Shown one piece after another: positions 12,801-24,800 of a DNA stretch of 64,000 nucleotides (positions are counted from its first letter, which is position 1; every line of letters starts with the position of its first letter). The translations under genes were made by a program, and so were the position numbers. The notes under the pieces are model-generated. The model was not told the origin of the DNA and did no database searches. It saw only the letters and a program-made list of their open reading frames with translations. Source of the stretch: Cardinalis cardinalis (lineage: Eukaryota > Chordata > Aves > Passeriformes > Cardinalidae); contig JACDOX010000030.1 in assembly GCA_014549065.1 (NCBI GenBank), forward strand, positions 5,267,670-5,331,669, given 5' to 3'.

Positions 12801-15800
12801 TAGGAACGTCATTCCACACAAAGTCCTATGTGACTGTCATCTCTGTGTGCCCTGGGAAGGCACTGGCTCTGAGGTGGTTGGGGTTGTTTCCAAACCAGGG
12901 GAAAAAAACAGTCCCTTTGGCCAGGGGGTGTGCTGGGAGTGAGTGTCTGCACTCATAGGTGAACTGGCTTACCTCTGCCACAAGATTGTTTCTTCATTAT
13001 GCTGTACATATGCACAGCAGTGATCATTTCATTACACTCCTCCACATCCACATCTGTGGGGGTCCCAGTTGTTGGTTTTTCTGGGTCTGGATTGAAGGCA
13101 CTTGAGATGGTAGTTCATGTTTGGACTCAGGTGTTAATTATTATTTCTTATCAGTAAAACAGTCTCACTACTGTGAATTCAGCAGCTTTTCATCAGGAGG
13201 CACAAAATGGCCAACAATCTCTTGTTACAAGGTCATTTAAGATTAAACTATCCAATTAAGAACTGACACCTGGATTATTTTCCCTTTTAACCCAATAACT
13301 GATCCCACAGAGCTGCAATGCAGACTTTTCTGCCCAATTACAAAATGCCACCCAAACCCATGGAGAAGAAGGAAGAAGAAGCATGAAGAGGAAACCCAGG
13401 ATGACACCCTGTGCCCTCCATCTTGCTTCCATCTACAACATACTAAAAACCCCAAAACCTAAATTTCTCACCAAGTGATACACGTACACTGCTCTCTATA
13501 ATCTATTTCACACTTCTGTGGATTCCAGTCTATCTTGAAGTGTAGGAAACTTTCTCCATGAATGAGGGTCAAAGTCAGTACTCCCCTGGGGGTCAGGGCA
13601 CCCCAGAGCAGACAGAGAAATATTCCCTGTGCCCTGGGTTTCCACACATATCCTTGTTCTTATCCCTCCTCTTCCTGTGGCCTCAAGAGCAGGACTTTTG
13701 GATCTAATTGATCACCAAGGGTTTAAAGAGAGGTGTGCTCTCCACAGGTGCTTGTGCAATGCCACCCACTGTCACATTTTTGGTTTGTCCTGCTCCACGT
13801 GTTTTGCAGCCAGATTCTGCTGCAAGCCTTGTGCCAAATTTCAGGGTTGGAACAGAGTGNTGGACACCAGGGGCTGCTCCAGGGCCAGCTGCCCTCTGGC
13901 ACTCTGTGCTGGCAGGGGCCTGCTCTGAGATGCTTTTCCTCCATGAGTTGGGAAGGAAAACCCTAGCAGATGAGAAGGAGAAGATTCTTTCTGTCTCCAG
14001 CTGAGAAGCAGGCCCTTGGACAGTAGAGCTGAATCAGATGGCTGCCTTTGCCCTTGCTTTGGGAATCCATGGCTGAAAGCATTGCTGTAACTTCATAAGT
14101 CCTCTGATCTATGAAAATTANGCACTGAGCTTATACTTGTGCTTCTGAAAGTGTCTTCGTTCTGAAAACCCTGAACTATACCATGGCAAGGGTTAAAAGA
14201 ACATCTCATCTCTTTTTTTTATTTTTTTTTTTGTAAGTGCAAGTAAAATCCTCCTTTTGGGAGGTTTTACCCAAATTCTCACTTAGTGTTGATTAGTAGC
14301 ACCATAGTGTTGTTGAAAGTTCTTCATCTGGTAACAATGTGGGGTCTCCTGAAGAAGCCAAACTTCATTAATGACAACAGTCATGAAAACAAGCAGCAGC
14401 TGGATTTCACAGCTGGACTTAGTTTTAGAACCCTACATAGGAGCATTTAGTAATTAGTGCACAGAAGGATGTGTGAGTGTCNTGGGAAGTAGTAACCCAT
14501 AACATTTTCAGAGAGGATCAATCCCTACTGGAAGCTTCCCTGTGCAGCTATGAATGCACAACTTTCCTTTTCCAGTGACCAGGCCATTAAACAGAGGGTG
14601 GGACTAANTTCTCTTGGCAGTGACCACAGCAGGACTGCTGGTGTAGTGCAGCACCAGCCTGGTTTTCTGGTGTGGAGCAGTATAGGTGGTGCTCAGTTAG
14701 GGTGGAAAACCTGGATGGAAAACCTCCATCCCCTTGCCTGGAATAACCTGGGCAGGGGGATGGAGCTGCTTCACAGACTCTGAGAGGGAGCCAAGGCTGA
14801 GATCCAGCACTGTGAGGTAAGGCAGGGAGAGACATGGGCAATCTCCTCCCTGCATCACCATTTTCTCTGTTTTAATTTGATATTTGTATTGCTACCCCCT
14901 TTCAAACTCTGCCAGAACTAGTTCCAGCTTGATCTTTGAGCTCTGAGAATGTGTCTTGAGACTTCCTTCTCTAATNGGCACTGATAGAGGTACCATTGTC
15001 TTGGATATTAAAATAATGAAAGCTGAGTTTTTCCACCCCTCAGACCGGGGATTTTAAGAAAAGTTAAAAAAAAAAAAAAAACTAGAGCAGGCACATGGTT
15101 TTATGACAGGATGTGTCTATAGGGGAGGGACTCAACCTCTCCCCTGGTCATAAGCCTGAAGAGAAGGAGAGAAGTACCAACCTNCTCTCCAAGTTCCTTG
15201 CAGCTGCANTGGGTGGTGAACTCAGCAAAGACACATCTAATCTCACTCCATGGGCTCATCTGACCCCTACCAGCTCTAAAATAGGAAGGGCAGAAGAGAT
15301 CCATGTNAATAGCTCAGATGGGAACCCACCACAAAGATGTGAAAGTTGACATCTTCCAAAGGAGTTAGGTAAGGAGTTAGGTTCCAGCAACAAAAAATAN
15401 CTCAGAAGAATGGAATGACTTTTATTAGCTGACTTTTGAAGGCATATATTGTCAAGATTTCAATCTCTACTAAAAAGCAGAGATTGAAAACTGCTTGAAA
15501 TGTAGAACTAACCAAAAATAATGCCCCCATTCTCCTTTCTCAGCCAACCATTTGTCTCCAGAAGTTGGAGATAATCTCCAATAATCTATTGGGAGAACTG
15601 TGATGCAATAGCAAGATTTGGCAACATCAAGGATACAAAAAATGAACAATGTGAAACTATGAAGATTAAACACTAGATGGAGTAGTTGGACTAGAATGAA
15701 ATTGAGATTTATAAAGCAATTCTAGTAACAGAGCCACTGTAAATATTTTGAAATCAAGGGCTTAGTAGCAAGGCACAGCACATGAGCGCACACTCCAGGA

Positions 15801-18800
15801 GTGCCAGTTCAGGGAGTTGGATGTATGCTGCTGCATTCTTGCCCTATAAACAGTCACCAGAAGGGCTCTCTCTTTAGCTTCTCTGTTGTGAGGTCCTGAA
15901 ATCTCAGCAGAAAGAGGTAACAGGTTGGCTCTGGACATTGCTGAGTGGCAGATATCGCTTAAATAAACAGCAAAACAGCTTGACACTGTGGGAGGGTNTT
16001 CTGCTTCTCTCAGGTGTAAGAAAGGAGGTAACTCTCTCCATGGGCTCCTTCCTCCATCTTCTTTTTCCCCCTCTTTTTCTCACTGTCTTAAGTTGTGATA
16101 GGTTGAGGGGTATTGACACTCCTGCTACCTTAAGCATGTCTCGTGCCCACCCTGCAAATTATCTCTTTATTCCCAACCCTTGCATCATTCTGTTTATTTT
16201 GGGGGCATTGCTGTCTGTCCAGCTGCTCACTGAGCCTGACTGGAGAGCTGGCACAGCAGAGGAGTCCCCTGATCAAAAAGCAAAGGGATGCAGTTTAANG
16301 AGCCTTCAGCCCAGAGAAGAGAAGGTGCTGGGGTGATCTTATTGNGANCCTCCAGTACTCAGAGGGGTCCTANAAGAAATAAAGATGGGGACAGAGTTTT
16401 TAGCAAGGCTGTTTCTGACGGCACACAGGGTGATGGTTTTAAGCTATAAGAGTGCAGATATGTGGATATGTAGATGNCAGAGTAGGAATAAGGAAGAAAA
16501 CATTTAGGATGAGGATGGTCAGACACAGCGAAGGCACAGCAGCTCCCTGTGCCTGCTCTCTGTCAGGACCTCCCCGTGCCTCACCACAGGGACAGGACAA
16601 TGGGCAGTCTGTTTGGGAAGCAGGGCTTTGGAGGCCTAAAACAAACTGTCCCCAGGGCCAGGGACAGTGCTGGCCATTCTCTCCCTGGGCAGACAGCCCT
16701 GTGAGGACGGCATCTCTTGGGAGCAGCAGTTGGTGAATGAGCTTTTGACCTTTTCAACTTATTGTATTGGTATCTAGCCAAACAATTTGAGTTCATCTGT
16801 GGTGTGCAATGCTCAGGAAACAGAGCAGTGACATATATGTTTCCTACCAAGGGATAAACTGCCTTTTGTGGAGGAGTAAATCAGGGCTTTGCTGCTGATG
16901 GCCAGATGCCCTCCTGCGCTATGCANGCAGTGAGAGGAGCAAAGAAAACCCTGAAGAGGCCCAGAAAGAGGGATGTACAGTTAAAAAATCTTCCATTTTT
17001 CTTCCTTGTAGGTCAAAAGTAGATCCTAACAGCATTACTTCATGGATGAAATCCTGACCTCACTGTAACAGGGGGTTTGACATTGACACCAGCACGGCCA
17101 GCACTTCACCCCATGTAGTTTGGAGTCTTCTTCAGCTTAAAAGACAAAAACCAAAAGTTTCTCCAGGGATGCTGATCACCATGTGTCAGTCCCTCAGACT
17201 CTTCTGAGGGTCATGGTTCTATGATTCTGTGGTCTTCAGGCCCAGATTTCCTCCAGGGATTTGTATATTCCTCCCAGGGGACAGAAGCCCAGACCTGGCC
17301 ATGGCATGCTGTGTCTGCAGCACCAGTGTGAGCCTGACATGATGGCCAGGGGGCAAAGTCAATGTCCATGGAAAGCTGTTTAAAAGATTTTCTCCAAAAA
17401 AAAGGAAAGAAATCTGTATTTTCATATTCAAGTCATAGTGCTCAGGAAAACATTTAAGTTCAGTTAACAGGGCTAGATGTTCCTGGACTTTTCTTTTGGA
17501 CTTTCTGGGTGTTTTTAATTCCCTAAACATATTTTTTTGGTTTCCTGGACTTTTTGTTTGCTTTTTGTTGGAAAAATAGGATTTTTAGCTACTTGTTGCT
17601 TACACATCAACATGGCAGCATGTCTGAGGTCAGGTTCCCACTGGCTATAGCCGTCAATGCTACAGCTGCCAGTGATCTCTTTCTTCAGAGCTAGGAGACA
17701 CTGCTGATGATCAGCAAAGATATTTGGTGAGACAGAACTTGAATTTCTGTGCTAAAGAAAATAATCTTTCTCTGTGAGGGTGATTAGACTTGGGAGCAGT
17801 TGCCCAGAGAAACTGAGGAATCTCCAAACTTGACTGGACATTGCCCTGGGCAAACTGAGCAGAGTTTTGTACTTGCTGATCTCCAGAAGTCCAATTCAAC
17901 CTCACCAACTCTGCAATCCTGTGGTTTAAAACACCCATCTTTGTGTTTGCACAAACCTGGGCTGCCTTTTTTAGTGCAGATCCATGTTTCCCTTTGGATN
18001 TTTGCCCAACAGCTGCTCACAGCCCTGGGAACTGTGCAGGTGGCTTTGCAGGTGACTGAGCAGAGGTTTGGCAGAAGCTTGTCTCACAGGGTGCCCAGCT
18101 GCCTGCTCAGCCAATCTTCTCTCAGGATGCTCATCAAGGCAGCATTCAGTTTCCCATGAGAGGGTACTCCACAGGTGGAATGCCTTCTTGCTGTGTTGGT
18201 GCTGGGGAAATGTCTCTGTCAACACAGACGAGCTCTCATTATGTGCTTGAGGGACTGGAGTTGCCATTTACAATACAAAGCCTGTTTACAGCTTGTATCC
18301 TGCTTCCACCTTTCTCTAAGCCTTCAGCAGTGCCCAGTCCTTGTGCTGGAGCTCTGTACAAGGGTGAATCCCACATATTTCTCATTCTTCCTTTCTGTTT
18401 TTTCTCTGTTGTAAGTCCTCAAGTTAAGTGGCCACTTTTGAGTTATTTGGATGGTACAGTATGGTTTGTGGACTGACACATGTATTTATCCAGTCTTTAT
18501 GTCATGTTCCTTCCCCCAAAAACTGTGGGACCAAAATTTCTCTTTCTCATAGGAAAAAGGTATAAACTTGACCCACATTGAGTCCCGACCTTCCCGCCTC
18601 AACAAAGATGAGTATGAATTCTTCATTAACTTGGAAGGCAAGAATGTCCCAGCACTGGACAAGATCATCAAGTCCTTGAGAACTGACATTGGAGCAACAG
18701 TCCATGAGCTCTCACGAACAAAGAAGAAGGACACTGGTAAGGATGTGCTGACAGGGTTAACGTTGGCATGGACTATTTATGTCGCATACTGAAATTACTT

Positions 18801-21800
18801 CTTTCTCCTGTAGTAAAGGAGATCCTCTTGGATCTTTGTGGCTACATTTCCCTCTCTATTCTTCCTGTACTGTAAACTTTTTCATTTGGAGATTTTCTGT
18901 AGTGTAAATTTTTGCCATGATTCTGATTAGGTNTCCTGGGAAACTAGGGAGGCTCTGCCGCTCACTTTGGTGGGAGCAGGGCTAACTCTCCATTACTGTA
19001 AGAAATCCCAGGCGGGTCAGTTGCAGTTCTCCCTTTGGAGGGAAATAAGGAAAAGATTTTTTGAGTTATTCCTGCTCCTAATTCTCAGAGATTTGCTGGA
19101 GTTGAGGCTGCTTGGTGCAGTGGTGGCTGCCTAGCAGATAGTCTGAGACAGACTTAAATGCCTCTTCAGATAACAGATGTGATTTTAATAGGATTTCAGA
19201 CTTTAAATACTTTAGGCCTGGATCTTCCTCTTCCTTCCTAGGAACAACATGAAAGGACATTAATACCTTCTTGAGATCAGTACTGGTAATCCTTTTACCG
19301 TTTCCTTTGTGTCCTCCCCATGACATTACATTTGAAGATGAAAAAGGAGAAGGCAGATTCTCTTTGGAGTCAGTTTTCTCCATTCATAGACAAAGGGACA
19401 AAAGGTTGATTAGGTGATTTATGATCATGTCAGATCGAAGAGGTTCACTTTTGGGGGCTTTTTTTATTTTCAGAAGAAAGCTACAGGACCTACCGGGGCT
19501 TAACATTCATTTTTCTAGTTAGTATGAAGAAAGTAATAAAGAAGTTTATTAAATAATAAAGTTGTCTATAAACATATGCCAGAGTCAGACAGAGATACAG
19601 CTCTAAATATCATCCAGGAAAGTCTTGCATGTGAAATTCTGACCTCACAGAAGTCAAAACTCCTGTGGTCAGCTGTAGGATTAGGATTTCACTGCATGTT
19701 ACTGTGTTGATCAAAGGAGTTTTTGAGCTAGATTATCCTGTCAGCTTCAAAAAGGGACTTGATCCTCTTCTGTCTGAGAGGATAACTTGTGTTTGTTAGT
19801 TTCAGCAATTCAGAAATATTATAAAATGGGAACAATTCATTGCCAGGGAGAGAGAGGAAGATTGATATTTCTTCTTGACCTTTCTCTTTTTTTTTTCAAT
19901 TTCAACTCCTCTCATGAGCCATAAGGGTCCAGTCAGACTGAAATCCTCCAAGGACCATATTTTGAAAGGTCAAACGAGCCCTGCTTAGGGGATGAACTGT
20001 GGGTGGCAAATCCTGGGCAGAGGCACTGCAAGGGCAGAGAGAGATGGGAACAGCCCGAGCTGTAGGAAGTGTGGTGAGATGCTGTCCTTTATCAGGGATG
20101 GCATTAACAAATAACAGGCCTTGTGGTGCCTTTTAGGCCAGCTTGTCTTTCAAATGTATCCTCCTGGCAAATCTGGTCATAGTCCACAGATGTGCCTGTG
20201 TGGAATCTTATTCCCCAAACACAGAACAAGAGCGCTGTGCCTCCAGGGAGCGCAGGCTCAGACAGATGGGTTATGGGGATGTTGCCACACTTGTCTCAGT
20301 GGGCAGGTAAAGGCTGGGAAGGTTTTCTTCCAGAGGCAATCTGGGATCCCNTGGGACTGATTCTTTTGCTGCAGCCTAGGATTCTGTCATTTCTTCCCTG
20401 CAAAGGATTCATTTTGCTCCTGCTCATGATTTGAAAAAGAAAAACCTTATTTTTCTGTTTCCTGTGGAAAGCACACAGTCCCTTTTTTTGGGGCACTGCT
20501 TTGTTGGCACTCAGGAAATTTCTGTATTCTGTCCATTCTGTATATTAACATATTAATATATGTATGTTTAACATACATATATTATATGTATATTTAACAC
20601 TGTGTGTATGTGATTTATTGGGCAAAGGAGAAGTGAATGGCTTTTTCTTTCCTATTTTTTTTTTCGGGGGGTCACTTTAACTACTTTTAGTATCTTTTCT
20701 TAACTAAATGCAACATTTTATTGACACACTCCAATACTTACAAATATCAGATTTGGATCAACAGTGTAATTTTAGGTGAGAGCAGGCCAGCAAAGTGCTC
20801 TAAATCCAAATGTAGCTTTGGAGCTTCAGATGAGAAGCACTGGCAGCTGCTGAGCCAAAAGCTCTTTGTGCATGTGGAAAGATTTGTTGTAAAAACACAG
20901 TGCATCTCCTAGTGGCTCTTTTTGGAAACAAGATGGTAGCTGCAGTCCACTTGGAGCCCATGAATAAAAATAATTAAATATTATTCTGTTGCAGCATTAG
21001 GGAAATGCAGACAATTTATTGCATTTCTGAAAGAAGCTGGGAGCTGAGGATCTGTAGGGCCCTTGTTTGCTAGACCCTGAGGCTANCCAGAGCGTTTGAG
21101 AGTGTTTAAAAAAGGGCTAAACCTGGGCCTTGAACTGCTATAAATTGCATAGACCTGTCTTTGACCCCCCTCACAATGGTCCAAGTGGAGGATTCTGCAG
21201 AAGTCCTCGCTGCCCCTGCTCTGCTGCCTCTCATATAAATGGCTCATTAGCGCTCTGCTCAGCGTTTGACCCCGCGGTAATTTGGTCACCACTTGGGTGT
21301 CCAGCACCACCCCATAAATGCTGCTGTTTCACTTGCAGACAAATCAATATTTATTGCTGATCAGCCCACGTTCGCTCCTCAGACCTTGACAGAGGCCCAG
21401 TGTTGCAGGAGCTGGCCCTGGCAGTTCATTAATGGCTGTGCAGACAGACAGACAGCGAGTCTGGCTGCAGGANGATGCTGCAAACAAAACATGGGATAGA
21501 TTCAGCCAGGGGCTAATTTGATTTGATCTTTTGAATAGTTTCTGGGAGGGCTGGGGGCAGTGTCCTGGCACATCACATCCAGGCAGAAGAGCCACCAGTA
21601 GCCTTTTTCCACCCTGGCCCTCGATGTGAGGNCTGTATGGACTTAATGCAGTGTTTGCCCCAGAACTGTGCTGGGAGTCTTTGATTCTTGTTTCCATGAG
21701 AGCTGAGAAAGCTCAGCACTTTCCAGGACCCAACTTAACAACTTAGGCTGGTGCTAGCAGTGCTAAGTCTCCTTGGGATTTCCCTTTCACAGCCTGCCAC

Positions 21801-24800
21801 GTCCATCCAGCTCTGCAAGCTCAGAGCTGCTCTCATGTAGCTGCTGCTGGTCTTTGGGTAGGCAGGATCAGGACTAGGTGCCAGGAAGATAAGATAATTC
21901 TCCTGTTTAGGGAAAAATCAAGTCACCCATCTCCACACCCAGGACTGACACCACATCAGCCCAGAGTCAGTTTTTCCTTGAGTCTTTAATGAGGTCTGCA
22001 CCAAGTACTAACACAATCTTGAGAATAGGATATTTAATGAAAGTAAGTCTGTCTGGAAAGTGAGTCAGCAGTGCTTCCANCCCTGCCCAGTGAGATCTTT
22101 CTGATTCAGGCCAGCAAAGCCCCACAGACATCTCTGCCAAAATCCAGTGCAGACTTCAGCCCTCACCAATTTTTNTACGCAGCTTCGACCCTTCAGGTCA
22201 TGGTGCATCCCTGAGAAGAGTGGTTTTCTCTCTAACACTGACAAATCCCTTGCTGTGGGGCTCCCAGGCAGCCTTTTTTTCCCCAGTGCCTAACACAAAG
22301 CCATTCACCAGTGTGCCTCACCCCAGGCTGGTAGTGGGGAGTGTGAAGCACAAAAAGGAGAAGCAATTCCCCACCATCACACAAGGGTCAGTGATACAGC
22401 CAGGAGACAAACCCGGATAGAAAATAAATGGTGACCACTCTCTATAGATCAAACACACCTTTTCCACTCCCCNCTGTGACTAGTTTAAGTGAAGGGGTTG
22501 GGGGTGCAGGAAACTNTCTGACAGCGAGGGGAGAGAATGTTTCTGGAGCGACTAGGATAACCAGCGGTACCTGCAGCAGCACAGAAACCCATCTGGGCAC
22601 CTTCCTGGGTCTGCTGCTGCCATCTAGTGACTTGCTCAGGTCTGGTTTTNAGGGCGAGGAGAAGCGAGCGCATCCTGGAGAGGGGCGGACCAGATCCCCC
22701 TCCTGCCGGGCGGGGAAGGGGAGGCACGGCCGGGGTCCCGCTGGGCGGGTCCCTGCATCCCGGGATGCTCAGGCACCCCGGCATCTTCCTGGCCAACAAA
22801 TGTGCAGGCTCCCAGCACGGAGCCAGGCTGGGATGGGACAGAATCCNGGGTGCGGGCACTCTCTCTCTGCCTGGGGCCCCAGATCGAGCCCTGAAAAGCT
22901 GCTCTTGCTGGTCCAGCCCCTCTGTGCTGGTGCCTCGCAGAAACCCAGTGTGCTACAAGCGCCCTCCGTGCTGTGAGGCTCGGCACAAAGCTGAATAGTC
23001 CTGGAGACAGAGATCCTCTTATCCTGCAGGTGGTCCATCAGGTCTGGGATGAGCCCCATCAGCCGGGCACGGCAGGGAACTCATCCAGCAGCTGCTGGCC
23101 GAGGATCAGGTTCACTTGGCACAGCCCCCAAAATAAGATGGGGAGGTATGGCCCGGCAGCAGAGCTCCCAGCTGAGCAGAGCCACAGAGGAAAATCAGCT
23201 GTTTTCCAAGCACTGGCTGNGCAAGCAACACCCATTTGCACAAGAAAGTCTCTCGAGGAATTGCAAACTTTTTACTGATAGAGGCTGCCNCTGTTCAGTC
23301 CCCTGTATTGAATTGCCATGAAGATGCTTGACTTACCCTTTTTTTTTTTAATCTCAACACATCACATCTGGAAATGCCTGTGATTCTTCATTGTCTTTTG
23401 CCTTATGTCCTTCTGTAGCAAGGAGGTCACACGGGCACTACACTCTGTGTGCTCAACACGGTCCCTTCTCACATGCTGGCTGTGCCTGGGACAGTGGGTA
23501 TAGCATACGAGTTACAAGGAAACAGAGAACCAGACCAAGAAAGTTAATCAAGTTAATGCATTATTGTGGAATGACTGCTAGTCTGAGGTGTTAGGATGCC
23601 ATTTGTCATTTTGTTTCAGAATCCTAGCTCAAGTGGGGCCACCAAGTAGACCTTAGAAAGGGTGTTTCAGACAGACCAAAAATTCTTTATCCTTGTTGTG
23701 GAGTTTCTTTTGATTCCTTTGAAGGGGATGATTCTGGCTTATTGTGAAAATTTTTTGCATTTTGATAAATCAAAACACCAGAAGTAATAAACAGAAAATC
23801 ATAAACATTTCAAGCCAGCTCTGCACCAAGGTTCAGATGCTCTTGATGTTCTGTATTCTTCCAACAGTGTGAAACAATCACAAATTTAAAACAACTTGCT
23901 TTATTTGTTCTTGTTTCCTACTACGGGGAAAAGGATTGAAAGAATTTAGCCCCTCNCCTGTGTTTCTTTATATATCTGATGAAAAGATGATGGCCAAAAA
24001 GCAAGTAACAAAGAAGGATATCAGTCTCTATTTCTTTTCTGTTTTGCAGTACCNTGGTTCCCAAGAAGTATCCAGGAGCTGGACAGGTTTGCCAATCAGA
24101 TCCTAAGCTATGGAGCAGAATTGGATGCTGATCATCCTGTAAGAATTTTTTTTTTGCAATTTTTCTACTTATTGGCACTGATGTTTCTTTCATTTAAATT
24201 TGCTTTTTTGTTATTACAGATCTAGTAGACTAAATTTCACATGGTGCACGACAAGAAGGCTACCACATTTCTAGGGTTACAATCAGCCCAATCCCTGGGT
24301 AGGGAGTAAATCAAACCAAAGGTTGCTATAATTGAGCAAATGCCAGGAGATCTTAAAAGTTGTAGGGGTTTTCAGAGCACAAGGCCACCACAAGGACGCA
24401 TCTTATCTTCCCAGGAGGCTCTTATGTAGTGATTTCAGGCTCACTTTGTGTATCACTAACAAGAAAAAGAAGCAACATGGCATAGCCCAGAGAAAGGAAG
24501 ACTTTTTTTCATTCTTGATTACATACACATGATTTAGCTCAGTGTATTGTTATGTGGATTCTAAATCTGACATGGTTCTTTTACGGTGAGACATGACAAA
24601 AGAAAATGTTCCTGGTTCAAAAAGTTTATGGTTTAAGTGGTAGCATCAGAAAGTTTTGTCCGTTGACTTAGCTGATAAAAAAAAATGTTTTTCAGTTTTT
24701 CAGTTTTGTCCAGATACAAGAATATTTTCTGCCTCTATTCCCTCTCCAAGCAAACAACAACTTACTTTCATTTGTCAAAACACACTGAGTTCCATGCAGT

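Larger units (their letters stand above)
8084..18552 (+). other. PAH: PAH intron 2
   Basis: At about 10.5 kb this is the longest intron in the gene. It contains a GATG microsatellite, a diverged solo LTR (13070-13648) and three CR1 pieces (16300-16530, 17150-17235, 17783-17932). I see no host gene inside it. Confidence 0.85.
18737..24049 (+). other. PAH: PAH intron 3
   Basis: This intron is about 5.3 kb. It holds an AT palindrome (20554-20584), a motif-rich candidate enhancer (21160-21480) and a CpG island (22640-22870). No gene is evident. Confidence 0.85.

Noticed and set aside
22428..22976. Open frame of 182 codons over the intragenic CpG island
   Set aside because: It contains undefined residues, has no recognisable domain and is matched by open frames on the other strand; it is a composition effect.
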